From: Gigantopelta aegis
Taxonomy: Eukaryota > Mollusca > Gastropoda > Neomphalida > Peltospiridae
Length of the DNA stretch: 64,000 bases
NCBI RefSeq assembly: GCF_016097555.1
Contig: NC_054706.1
Coordinates: 75,672,218-75,736,217, forward strand
Reading direction: 5' to 3'
In this document: positions 11,456 to 20,759 of the stretch, piece by piece
Layout of the letters: each line of letters begins with the position of its first letter
Position numbering within the stretch: position 1 is the first letter of the stretch
The notes under the pieces: model-generated
What the model saw: only the letters and a program-made list of their open reading frames with translations
What the model was told of the DNA's origin: nothing
Database searches by the model: none
Translations under genes and position numbers: made by a program

Positions 11456-11720
11456 AGTCCCGTTCCGAGAAGCGATCTTAGCGCTAAGACTATCTTAAGT
11501 GCATGTAACACCCTTAATGACATAAGGAGATCTAACTGCCTGGAACGGGGCCTGGGCCCATATTTTCGAAGCTATCTTAGCGTACGAAATCGTGAAATTA
11601 TCGTAAGCTATGACGTCACTATGGCGTGCGCTGTAGTGACGTCACAACCTACGACGGTTTTACGATTTCGTAGCGCTAAGATGGCTTCGAAAATAGGGCC
11701 CCAGGTCTGTTGATAAAGTG
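11456..11720. mobile_element. Palindromic MITE (GAAGCGATCTTAGCG family) interrupted by another MITE
   Basis: The left arm CGTTCCGAGAAGCGATCTTA with GCGCTAAG and a decayed right arm ending CTGGAACGGGG match the cleaner copy at 40953-41060. The sequence past the right arm, CAGGTCTGT, resumes at about 11703 after the insert at 11554-11702, as it does (CAGGTCCTGT) beside the 40953 copy. Confidence 0.7.
11554..11702. mobile_element. Palindromic MITE (GGGCCCATATTTTCGAAG family), copy 1
   Basis: The arms GGGCCCATATTTTCGAAGCT and GGCTTCGAAAATAGGGCCC are inverted repeats. The whole element folds back through CGAAATCGT / ACGATTTCG and TGACGTCAC motifs. A second copy is at 39538-39714. It sits inside the MITE at 11456-11720 and so is the younger of the two. 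Confidence 0.85.
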
Positions 11721-12040
11721 AAATATGTTGTATTCTGACTGGAGTTTTCTGCCACGGTAACACATTTGCTGTCAACAGAGCCATTTAACCGCCTATTATA
11801 AACCATTTTTTTCTGTTTACGATACAAGTATCTGAATATGTCGTGTTTCTGGTCTACCCAAAGTTTTCAGTATCCCAAACTTGATTCTACCTAAATATAA
11901 TGATGTGTATACGAAAAATATACCTTAGGAAATATTACGTTTGAACTACTAAAAACATTGAGATAGCGAGAGAAAAATTAAATATACAGACACTGATGTT
12001 CTGTAAGAAATTGTATTTACTGCATAAATTTTGTCGTTAA

Positions 12041-12600
12041 TGCCCCCATCACACCAAACTAGTTCTCACTACGTTCTTGAAAATGTTGCCGAACGGGATC
12101 AAACTGTGTGCGAACGGAGTGGACGTAGTGGCAACTTTTTACGGTCTTTTTACGAACTTCGTGGACGGGCTAGGACGGAAGGGTGCTCCAGAACTTCGAG
12201 CCTGCTCAAACTTTTCTGGCGGCCATCCCGTTCTGCAATTAGACGGAGTGACAACGTACTTAAAATGAGATGGACGTACTACAAACGGAATTGCCGTACT
12301 TCGATCCTACTAGGGACGTGTTACGACGTGGTGCAGTCGGGCATCAATTGCAGTACGTGTGCACACCGACCGGGTCCGTTTGTAGCTCGTTCATCCCCGT
12401 TCGCAGACAGACCCAACTCCACCGCATTACGTCTTTAGCCAGTCGTTATTCCGTGCAAATACGTTCAAAACAAAATAAAAATGTTCTGAAGGAGTTGGCA
12501 ACACGTTTCTGCACGGTTCTAAAAGTCGCAGTAGGTTCTCATTAAGTTCTACTCGTTTTGAGTACGTTTGTGTAGTTCTCACGCAGTTCTTACTACGTCC
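12041..12600. repeat. Left subterminal repeat region of the Harbinger element
   Basis: Dense short motifs of the type GAACG, GGACGT, CGTTC and GTACGT recur every 10-20 bp. The same vocabulary fills 14190-14580 at the other end. Many DNA transposases bind iterated subterminal motifs of this kind. Confidence 0.6.
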
Positions 12601-12633
12601 ACCCCGTCTGCAGTACGATAGGACAAGGTAGGG

Positions 12634-12641
12634 TATAAATA
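12634..12641 (+). promoter_or_regulatory. TATA box for the Harbinger transposase
   Basis: TATAAATA, about 98 bp upstream of the first ATG (12739). It is the mirror counterpart of the minus-strand TATA at 14140-14147. Confidence 0.6.
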
Positions 12642-12738
12642 CGGCCGTTTCCTCACTGGTTCATCATTTGGGCTCGATATTTCTGGCAGTGCACATCTGT
12701 TCCTGACTTGAAGATTTTCATGTTTTTTGCCTAGAACC

Positions 12739-14072
12739 ATGAATAACTTTGCAGCCCTTAACATGTTGAATGTTGGTTTCATGCACTGTTTGTTGGACGC
12801 AGAGCAAGAGTACAATGAGATGGTAGAGCAAGAAAGAAGAAGGAGAAGACCAAGAACCTGTTGGGTGAGGAAGTGGCTGAAACCTGAGAGGAGAATAGCC
12901 GTGGGTCATTATCATCAGCTGATGAAGGAGCTCCGCCTGGATGATCAAGAGTCCTTCTACAACTTCTTGAGAATCACCCCACCCATGTTTGACGAACTTC
13001 TTGAACGCATCACCCCCTTCATAGAAAAAGAAGACAGCAACTACAGAAAGGCTCCGGAACCAGGGATGAAGCTTGCCATCACACTGCGTCATCTGGCAAC
13101 AAGAGATTCCTATGCCACCCTGCAATATGAATTCCGGGTAGCCAGAAACACAATTTGCTTGTTGGTGAAAGAAGTCTGTGATGCCTTGGTGATGGAGCTC
13201 AAGAATGAAGTCATTGTATGCCCTGTTGACAGAGACACTTGGGAAGAAGTTGCTGAGGAGTTCCTGATGCGCTGGAATGTCCCATATGCCTGTGGAGCCC
13301 TGGATGGGAAATGTGTTGCCATCAGAAAGCCTCCCAAGACTGGAACCATGTACCACAACTACAAAGGCTTCTTGTCAGTCGTCCTAATGGCCGTGGTAGA
13401 TGCTGATTACAAATTCATGTGGATAGATGTTGGTGGTTTTGGAAGCCAGTCTGATGCCCAGATCTACAACCAGTCAGAACTGAAAGAATGCTTAGAAGAT
13501 GGCTCCATTGGACTCCCTCCACCTTCCCCCTTGCCAAATGATGTCCAGGACTTTCCCTATTTCCTGCTGGGAGATGAAGCTTTTGGCCTCCGCACATACC
13601 TCATGAAACCATATTCAGGCCGTCAACTGACAAGAGAAGAATGATTGCGAACTACAGGATCTCTAGAGCCAGACGTGTGGTCGAAAATGCCTTTGGCATT
13701 ATGGCCCAGAGATGGAGAGTCCTCTTGTCAACAATGCCAGTGACTGTACAGACCATCGTTGAAGCTTGTGTGCGCCTTCACAACTTCATCCGTCTCCGAA
13801 ACCCAGCCATTCAGAACATTCAAGTGGATGCTGAAGATGCTGCACACAACCTCATCCCTGGTGCCTGGAGACAAGATGCCAACCTGCTAGACTTGGACGT
13901 CCCACAGGGAGGGGCAGGCTCAGGAGGCACAGCAACTTCGGGGGGATCTGCATGGGCTTCAGCGGGGCGTGGGGATCTTGGGGTAGTACTGGCTTCTTTC
14001 ACACGGCCCGTCTTTCTGGATCCACTCCTCTTTGGAGGCATGATGATCGAAGATGGTCGGAACTGTCGTTGA
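12739..14072 (+). pseudogene. PIF/Harbinger transposase (DDE_Tnp_4), frameshifted
   Basis: It would cut and paste the surrounding 12041-14587 transposon. The first ATG is 12739 (MNNFAALNMLN); the codon at 12727 is TTG. The frame carries an arginine-rich N-terminal stretch (QERRRRRPRTCWVRKWL), a helical DNA-binding region and then the nuclease core: first Asp in GALDGKCVAI, second Asp in LLGDEAFGL, and the catalytic Glu in RRVVENAFGIMAQRW. Core and order are those of PIF/Harbinger proteins such as HARBI1. The reading frame breaks once near 13640: TREE ends in TGA, and MIANYRISRARRVVENAFG continues in the next frame, consistent with a one-base indel. The conserved C-terminus (HNFIRLRN, PGAWRQD) is present, but the tail after about 13900 is Gly/Ser-rich and atypical, perhaps an internal-deletion junction. 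Confidence 0.9.
13820..14041 (-). pseudogene. Possible first-exon remnant of the Harbinger accessory (Myb-like) gene
   Basis: An ATG at 14041 (minus) opens MPPKRSGSRKTGRVKEASTT followed by a Pro-rich stretch. A TATAAATA lies on the same strand at 14147-14140. Harbinger transposons carry a second gene facing the transposase, whose product starts with a short basic segment. Here only the start would remain, running antisense into the transposase tail. No Myb/SANT domain is visible, so this is inference from position and promoter. Confidence 0.35.
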
Positions 14073-14139
14073 CTTGATGTGTTGATGTGTACAGCTTGAA
14101 GCGGCGAACGTGAATAAGGACTGGCAACAACGCGCTGGG

Positions 14140-14147
14140 TATTTATA
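14140..14147 (-). promoter_or_regulatory. Inward-facing TATA box at the right end of the Harbinger element
   Basis: TATAAATA on the minus strand, about 100 bp upstream of an ATG at 14041, mirroring the plus-strand promoter at 12634. Confidence 0.5.
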
Positions 14148-14599
14148 GCAGTCGGGCCAGGACGCGATTGCAATTACATTCCGCACGCACTAGGGACGAG
14201 ATGAGGACGTGGTGAGAACGAGGTGAACTGTCTGGGAACGAGGTGGTCGAGTTAAGAACTAGTTAGAACGGGTTTGGACGTATTGGGAACGAGGTAGAAC
14301 TAGTTCAGAACGGGTTTAAACTGACTACGGACGGGCTTGGACTGCCTGGAAACGTTGTCCGCATGAGGTGAACGGGCAATTTTACCCGATCTGAACTTGA
14401 TACCAACGGACTGCGGCCGGGATAAAGACGAGATGGACGTATTGAGGACTATTTATGAACGAACTAGCATCGTATTTTAGACATTATTTGGCCAAAGTTA
14501 CACGTTCTACCCCGACCACAGCCCGTTTTACTATTTTTTTAGGACGGGGTAGGACGTTTTGAGAACTACTTTGGTGTGACATAAGCATAAGAAGGCTCT

Positions 14600-14866
14600 G
14601 TTCAGTGCTCGCTTGAGGTGCATGCGTCGCAGGATCGAACCACCTCGGTGGATCCATTCAGCTAATTGGTTTTTTTTCTCGTTCCAACCAGTGCATCACA
14701 ACTAGACAAATGCCGTGGTATGTGTTTTCTTGTCTGTCCCTTGCTGCATTAGAAAAAATGTAACGAGTTTCCTCTGATGACTACGAGTCAGAATTGCCAC
14801 GTTTGACATCCAATAGCCGATGATTAATTAATGTGCTCCAGTAGTGTCGTTAAACAAAACAAATGT
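14600..14866 (+). mobile_element. Diverged SINE, family B
   Basis: GTGCTCGCTTGAGGTGCATG with B box GGATCGAACC, then CCAACCAGTGCATCACAACT and the tail GTGCTCCAGTAGTGTCGTTA. The first part of the head is missing next to the right end of the Harbinger element. Confidence 0.75.
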
Positions 14867-15017
14867 TCTTTCTTCTGTTATTTGAAAACATCCTAACACA
14901 GGACAGTCTTTTAAAGACACTTTTTAATTATTAAATGTAATCATACATGTAATAATATTAAGAATGTTGTTTCGATACGATAAAAAATGTGTGTGTGTGC
15001 ACAGATTTCATCTTCAC

Positions 15018-15323
15018 CAGTCTACAGTTGTCGTCCTATAGGTAGCAGTATGTCAAACAGCATCTAGCCAGTCTACAGTTGTCGTCCTATAGGTAGCAGT
15101 ATGTCAAACAGCATCTCGCCAGTCTACAGTTGTCGTCCTATAGGTAGCAGTATGTCAAACAGCATCTCGCCAGTCTACAGTTGTCGTCCTATAGGTAGCA
15201 GTATGTCAAACAGCATCTCGCCAGTCTACAGTTGTCGTCATATAGGTAGCAGTATGTCAAACAGCATCTCGCCAGTATACAGTTGTCGTCCTATAGGTAG
15301 CAGTATGTCAAACAGCATCTTCA
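15018..15323 (+). repeat. 51-bp minisatellite, six copies
   Basis: The unit begins CCAGTCTACAGTTGTCGTCC and ends AACAGCATCTCG. Starts of TCTACAGTTG at 15021, 15072 and 15123 give a 51-bp period. Copies differ at only one or two positions, so the array is young or homogenised. Because 51 is a multiple of three, one frame is open across it (SNSISPVYSCRPIGSSM repeated), which is not evidence of coding. Confidence 0.95.
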
Positions 15324-15331
15324 CCGGGTCA

Positions 15332-15613
15332 TGGGGCGGGACGTAGCCCTGTCGTAAAGCGCTCGCTTGATGCGCAGTCCGTCTAGGATCGATCCCCGTC
15401 CGTGGGCCCATTGAGCTATTTCTTGTTCCAGGCAGTGCGGTATATGAAAGGTCGTGGTTTGTGCTATCCTGTCTGTGGGATGGTGCTACTAATAAAAAAA
15501 ATGTAGCAGGTTTCCTCTCTATGACTGTCAAAATTACCATATGTTTGACATCCAATAATTCATTAATAAATCAATGTGCTCTAATGATGTCGTTAAACAA
15601 AACAAACTTTAAC
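15332..15613 (+). mobile_element. tRNA-derived SINE, family B, with target duplication
   Basis: The head GGGGCGGGACGTAGCCCTGT with B box GGATCGATCCCC, a somewhat deleted body and the tail GTGCTCTAATGATGTCGTTA. Flanks TCACCGGGTCA (15321-15331) and TCACCAGGTCA (15614-15624) match at 10 of 11 positions. The left duplication is the last bases of the 51-bp minisatellite. Confidence 0.9.
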
Positions 15614-15701
15614 TCACCAGGTCAAAGTTCGATGCTCATGTCACAATATACGTGCTTATCATTTACAAAAACAACAAAACAAAAAACCACCACCACCACC
15701 A

Positions 15702-15748
15702 CTAGTGTGCTTTAGTGGTGTCGTTAAACAAAATAAACTTTAACTTTT
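15702..15748 (+). mobile_element. SINE tail fragment
   Basis: TAGTGTGCTTTAGTGGTGTC followed by GTTAAACAAAATAAACTTTA, preceded by a short CCA repeat. Confidence 0.7.
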
Positions 15749-15898
15749 ATTTGACATCTACAAACATGAACTTTGCCTTTTTTAAATTTTGTGACTACCC
15801 CACACCCTTACAAAATCCTGGAACCGCCCACTGCAAAGGTTTGAATTTTACGACTTTAGTTTTCCTTTTAGATACATTGCTGTCCTTAATTGGTTTGG

Positions 15899-16035
15899 GA
15901 GTATCCCATGCAATGGCGACACGAGTTTCATCTCTAATAATCTTTGAGATCCTTAACCGTATACATGAATATCCGATACCATTTAACTGTATTTAATTAA
16001 AAATGTGTTGAGTGTTTCGTTAAATAACACTTTTT
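15899..16035 (+). mobile_element. SINE family C 3' fragment, diverged
   Basis: AATGGCGACACGAGTTTCAT, GATCCTTAACCGTATACATG and the tail AATGTGTTGAGTGTTTCGTT keep the order of family C. The head is absent. Confidence 0.65.
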
Positions 16036-16525
16036 TCTTCTTTTAAATTTAATTTGGGATTATACAACGACAGTAGGGGCCTACATTGTTTTCAGTGTCC
16101 TACTGTAGGCCGACTGTTAAATGTGTTGTAATGTATGCTGTGTATATGCAGCGTATTATTAAAGTATCAGCTTACTTGGCAAATACCTCCCGTAGTACAT
16201 GTATAAAGGAGAGAGCGATATATAGGTTTTAAAATATCGGTGGTATGCATTTTGGTACACCTAAACATCAACAACGTTATCGTTTTGGCCCAGTATGATC
16301 CGGTTACACATTCAATTGTTCTGCTTTACAAAACTTAAAATTTACTTTTGAAATCTATCTGACAGTACTTAATTAAGCATGAATTAATAGTTTTGAGCAT
16401 GTGAATTCCTGATACCAGACCACAGAACGAAACTAGAGTGGTTGCAGAAATAAGTAAGGCACACATACTATGAACTTTTCGTAAAATATTTAAAACATTT
16501 CAATTTTCTTTTATAAACGAAGTTT

Positions 16526-16660
16526 AAAAGTTTGTTTTGTTTAATGATACTACTAGAGTACAATGATTTATTAGTAATCTGCTACTTGATGTCAAACGTA
16601 GTACTTGTGACACATAGACTTATGAAGAAACCCGCTACATTTCCATTAGTAGCAAGGATA
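16526..16660 (-). mobile_element. SINE family B 3' fragment
   Basis: Starts TTTGTTTTGTTTAATGATAC (inverted tail), continues through GATGTCAAACGTAG and ends at CCATTAGTAGCAAGG. Confidence 0.7.
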
Positions 16661-16970
16661 ACCACTAACAACCAACCCAGTGTCCCGGACAGACAGCCCA
16701 GATAGCTGACAGAGGCAGATCTGGGGGGTTGGCAGGGACCCGGCCTCCCCATAATTTTTCGATAGTTGTAATTTCATTATATATTAATTTTCATTTTTTT
16801 ACGATCCCCCTCCAAACCTCCCCCAAAGTTCCCTTGGCATTCCACCTCATGTCACGTCCCCCCCCCCCCCCCAAATGGATTTTCTGGATCCGTCACTGGC
16901 TGAGGTGTGTGCCCAGGAGAGCGTACTTACACCTTAATTGGTTATAAACACAAAAATGAGTTCAAATGAA
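16661..16970 (+). mobile_element. SINE family D 3' part, split by a MITE
   Basis: 16661-16709 and 16899-16970 together match the 3' half of the SINE at 21644-21887: AACCACTAACAACC, GACAGACAGCCC, GTGTGCCCAGGAGAGCGT and AAATGAAATGAAA. The two halves are separated by the element at 16710-16898. Confidence 0.65.
16710..16898. mobile_element. hAT-like MITE with GGATCC ends, copy 1
   Basis: The ends CAGAGGCAGATCTGGGG and, inverted, CAGTGACGGATCCAGAAAAT resemble each other. A 5-bp direct repeat GCTGA flanks it (16705-16709 and 16899-16903), and removing one copy restores the interrupted SINE. The interior has poly-C and CTCCAAACCTCCCCCAAAG, shared with the copy at 58921-59094. The CAGNGGCGGATC ends suggest hAT. 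Confidence 0.7.
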
Positions 16971-16984
16971 ATGAAAGTAACAAG

Positions 16985-17155
16985 GGATCCTTTATAAGCA
17001 TCCGAAGACAGACATCACATACCACGGCATTTGATATACCAGTCGTGGGACACTGGTTGGGACGGGAAAACACAATGGGTCCTCCGAGGAGATTCTAACT
17101 TACGGTCTAAGCACCTCAAACGAGCGTTCTACCGACTGATCTAAACCGGTCCAAT
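16985..17155 (-). mobile_element. SINE head-and-body fragment (subfamily with GACCGGTTTAGATC head)
   Basis: On the minus strand it reads GACCGGTTTAGATCAGTCGG, then CGCTCGTTTGAGGTGC, then CCAACCAGTGTCCCACGACT and TATAAAGGATCCCTTG. The 3' tail is missing. Confidence 0.7.
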
Positions 17156-17392
17156 TAAATGAATGAACGAACAAACGAAAGAACGAACGAATAACCAACA
17201 ATTAGTCAATTTGTTCAGGTGTTATAGAAACTATAATTTAAAAAAAAAAAAAAAAACACAAAACAAAAAACTAGAGAGGAAAGAAAATGCTTTTTTGTTA
17301 TTAAGTGAACGGAAATTGTATGCATTTCACTGATAGATCGATTCTACGACCTGCCAACACACTTTCTCTGTGTCTGTCTGTCTGTCTGTCAT

Positions 17393-17401
17393 TCTGCCCC
17401 C

Positions 17402-17497
<96 letters not shown>
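17393..17497. repeat. (C)n(CT)n microsatellite
   Basis: GTCT units, a C-run and about 43 CT units. A third long CT tract of the same general form as those at 5043 and 8088. Confidence 0.95.
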
Positions 17498-17500
<3 letters not shown>

Positions 17501-18530
17501 CCTCGGTATTTTAGTTCAAATGTAGTATTTAGTATTCCTCAATATATAGATTTTTGGCCAATAAAAGCATGTCTCTGTCTCTCTCTATCTCTCTACCAAA
17601 TGTCAAAATTGCTATATTTTAAAAACCGAATAGCCGTAGTTTTAAATGTGCCGAGATGTGTTTTCCTTTTAGTCAGCACGACCCATCGCTCCTGGGCTAA
17701 GGCTATTTAATGTTGGACCTACGGCCCCGGCGATGTAGTAGATTTATGTTGGTTGAGGGTTTAATGGTGAGGTGAAGTAGTAACTATACGCAACGGCCGA
17801 TATGTTGACTGACAAATTAGTTCGGTAATAGTGTAATTAGCCTACTCTGTGACTATTACTTGTTTCATTGATAATTCCAGAAGTCTGAGGTATAAAAAGT
17901 AGTTTATTTTTACCATCCGATAATCGCGCACCTGTAGTCTGTTGTAATATATACACGTATTACACCTGAATCTTTACTTTCAGAACGATCAATACACGTG
18001 GAACTATACCGTCATTAAACGCCTACCAGGTGTGTCTGTTGACCTACTTCACCTCACCTGTGTCGGGTCCCGACGTAATACCACACAGAAGGTCTTTGTT
18101 TTATCACTAAAGTGCTTTGATTTTTCAAAATCAAATCTGACAATAAACAGACAGTCTGTCGAATATTCCAGATTGGTGGGTTTTGTTCGGCTGTACATGC
18201 GTATTAACTTCCGGTCGGCGACGTTCGTTCCGCACATCTTTCAACAGAATACTCCTTTTGTTTTCTTTTAATGACCCGTATACTTAGGCCTAACAAAACA
18301 AATTGTGTTTCAAGGAATGTACCTAAACAAAAATAGGTAGGTAGGTCGGCTTTAAAAACCCTCATGTATTTTTGTTTTACTATTCACCCCTACTGGTCCG
18401 AATAAAATATTAAATATTTTGTATGTACTCATATTAATACAAAAATCTTCTTTCTTTTTTTAAAATTAGGATTGGCCTTTTTTTCTAGGTAGGTTATGGT
18501 TCCCGGAACATCTGTGCCTTTAATCGTTCC
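17498..18530. other. Non-coding stretch, no gene recognised
   Basis: The sequence is largely unique-looking. Two short opposite-strand open frames at 18032-18271 have no recognisable product. Confidence 0.3.
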
Positions 18531-18534
18531 TGGC

Positions 18535-18900
18535 GTAAAGGGACATTCCTGAGTTTGCTGCAATTTTTAAGATGTTATCGACTAACAGAGACTTTTTAAC
18601 GATTATAATTACATATCAAATATATTTTTCTGCATAAAATATTAGTGGCTGTATATTGAATGTGTTTCTGGTCGTTCTAATATTTGTACTAGGTTAAATT
18701 TCATTTTATTTCCTAAGATATAATTTTTTCATACGTTATTTGAAGACAAAATCCAGTTTGAGCTTCTTACAAATATAAAGACGACCAGAAACACACTGAC
18801 TATACCGCCACTGATATTCTAAACAAGAACATATTTTTAATATGTAAGTTTAATCGTAGAAATATTTTATTAGTAGGAAACATCTTACATTATCTCGCCT
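18535..18900 (+). mobile_element. Kolobok-like MITE (AGGGACATTCCTGAG family), 5' part
   Basis: Begins AAAGGGACATTCCTGAGTTT and continues through ATGTTATCGACTAACAGAGA, co-linear with the complete copy at 28561-28955. The 3' terminal inverted repeat is absent here, but a matching end occurs at 20486-20512. Confidence 0.75.
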
Positions 18901-20383
18901 TTATGTAAAAATTCTTTAATCTCATTGGTTGTTTGCCGTTGGACAAATCCCTTATACCCCCTGTGGGCGGAGCCAAATTCTTTTATTCCCCGTCTGTAAT
19001 TTCCAACAGTTTCCAGCCACCCCAGTTAATGCTAAAGCAATAATTAGATTATAAATAACATTGATAATCAATCAAGTATATTAATATCTGTTTCAGACAA
19101 TTTCGTATTACAAACATTTGAAGTTAAAAACTCGTTTATCGATGGAACTATTTTTCGTCACTGGCAAGTGGTTTCGTTCGCGTCCGCGTGGTGCCGCTCC
19201 GTTAATAAATTGTTCATGCCCAGTCTGGAGCTCCACGTGGTAAGACGTGTTTGTTTCGCGTGTGCACACTGCACGTGCTTTCGTGTGCTCAACTTGGAGG
19301 TCCTTCATTTCGTTGTTTTTGTCAGCGAAATGAAGTTTTGTACTGGGATGTATGCGGCCATTGGAACTGATTGAACGCTGGAACGCTTCTCGTTTCGACA
19401 GCCTGCACCACCAGGTTGGATTCATTTTTAGCGAGATTCCTTGCCTCCACGTCATTTCTCCGTCTGACTGTTTATTTGGGTTGTTTTTTTCGTGACTCGT
19501 ATGACGGCCATTCTGCAGAACGCCACGGTTGTTCGCGTTTAGTCTCTACATGTCCGAGCCTGTCCTAGTAGCACTGGAAGATTGACTGCCACTCTAAGAA
19601 GAAATAGGAAGCGGGGTCGGCCCCTACTACTCTTTTTCTAGACTTTACCTTGCTTTATGGTGATAGGCCTACCATCTCGTATCCTTCGGAGTCGGGCCCG
19701 TTCGCACCACTATACCAAACCATGACGACTGGACTATAATACCCTAGTCTGATACTCTCTCTTGTTCAGACGGATCCGGCTTCTCAAGATCTGTATTTCA
19801 GCACAGCACTACACCTTCAACGTCTATCGACTGTCAATCTAGGGGTTTTCTTGACGGGATGCAACCCATCTCGTCTCTTTAAGCTGTGCGCCCAAACGGC
19901 CTTAGCGTGGACATATCGATCGGACTTTAAACTTTTAGATCAGCGTTCAAAATGTTATGTCGAAATTACTTCTTTTTTTAAATATTATTAAATAGTCCGA
20001 TCCTCTCTTCTTTCTCTTTTTTAATTTGGACTGTCCAAATTATATAAATATTCGGCCGAGCAGTCAATTCTTTTTATTTTTGGCTTGTAACCTTTTTTAT
20101 TTTATTTTATTTATTCTTTTAACTTTTTTACTAATTGCTATTTTCAAAATTCTGCCCATTTTCACCCCCCCCTCCCCCCCCCCCCCCCCCCCCTCTCCAT
20201 CGCGAGTCAGGTCACCGATCTTATCGGAGGTCGGACTCTGGATGGGCGTGTTCGAAACCCTAGTGGTATATGGGCACGTTAAACTAGTTATCATCATCAT
20301 CATCAATAAATTGTTAACAATTATTGTCTGGCGTTATTTTGATTATTTGGCTATATGGTTTAACATGTCGGCAAGATAAATTC
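18901..20383. other. Unique-looking sequence between two halves of a MITE
   Basis: 19110-19910 is GC-richer than its surroundings, with open frames on both strands (for example a 115-codon frame on the minus strand at 19108-19455), but no domain is recognised. A poly-C run lies at 20165-20193 and (CAT)n at 20291-20304. Confidence 0.3.
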
Positions 20384-20478
20384 GTTGTAGAAGCATCTCT
20401 CGGGGTATATGGCTCGGGGTAAAAGAACACACAGAGGGTACATAAAAAGCCATATACCCCTCGTGATGCTTCTACAAC
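20384..20478. mobile_element. Palindromic MITE-like hairpin
   Basis: GTTGTAGAAGCATCTCTCGG (20384) pairs with CCTCGTGATGCTTCTACAAC (ending 20478). The arms are about 31 bp with few mismatches around a 33-bp loop. Confidence 0.75.
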
Positions 20479-20485
20479 TTATAAT

Positions 20486-20512
20486 GTAGCAAACTCGGGA
20501 ATGTCCCTTTAA
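20486..20512 (+). mobile_element. Isolated 3' end of the AGGGACATTCC MITE family
   Basis: GTAGCAAACTCGGGAATGTC followed by CCTTTAA equals the right terminal inverted repeat of the copy at 28561-28955. It may be the displaced right end of the copy starting at 18535. Confidence 0.6.
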
Positions 20513-20649
20513 CCGTTTTTCCATTCAGAAATAACTTGTCAGTTATCTTAGTGTTTCTTTTGTATGCCGTCTGCTGATGATGTTTATTGATGGACCGATT
20601 GATCGATCGATTGATTGAATGAGTGATATATCGATAGATAGGGTGGTTT

Positions 20650-20755
20650 ATTAATAATGGGCTACCGGGTGGAAAAAAACATTTTGTCATTCTAGCACTT
20701 AGTAAAGAAACCCCAATATTTTCCATTAGTAGCAAGAGATATTTTATAAGCATTT
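20650..20755 (-). mobile_element. Diverged SINE fragment
   Basis: TTTATTAATAATGGGCTACC, AAAGAAACCCCAATATTTTC and CCATTAGTAGCAAGAGATAT keep the inverted SINE order. Confidence 0.5.
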
Positions 20756-20759
20756 GTAA

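Larger units (their letters stand above)
12041..14587 (+). mobile_element. PIF/Harbinger DNA transposon, complete ends, TAA target duplication
   Basis: The ends are TGCCCCCATCACACCAAACT (12041) and, read inward on the minus strand from 14587, TGCTTATGTCACACCAAAGT, an imperfect terminal inverted repeat of about 37 bp. The flanking TAA at 12038-12040 and 14588-14590 is the 3-bp TWA target duplication typical of PIF/Harbinger. Inside lie a Harbinger transposase frame on the plus strand (12739-14072) and an inward-facing TATAAATA near each end (12634 plus, 14147 minus). About 0.4-0.6 kb at each end is packed with GAACG/GGACG/CGTTC motifs, likely transposase binding repeats. Harbinger elements normally encode a second, Myb-like DNA-binding protein. 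Only a possible first exon of it remains on the minus strand, so the element looks internally deleted. It abuts an old SINE on its right. Confidence 0.92.

Noticed and set aside
12718-13356. 212-codon minus-strand frame over the Harbinger transposase
   Set aside because: Antisense shadow of the recognised DDE transposase frame.
15018-15323. CRISPR-like array
   Set aside because: Units are contiguous tandem repeats without spacers, in an animal genome; the 71-bp and 76/41-bp arrays fail for the same reason.
15101-15346. Repetitive SNSISPVYSCRPIGSSM protein
   Set aside because: The frame stays open only because the 51-bp minisatellite unit is a multiple of three; it runs into a SINE.
19108-19455. 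115-codon minus-strand frame as a host exon
   Set aside because: No recognisable domain and no convincing splice borders; an overlapping open frame exists on the other strand, as expected in GC-richer DNA.
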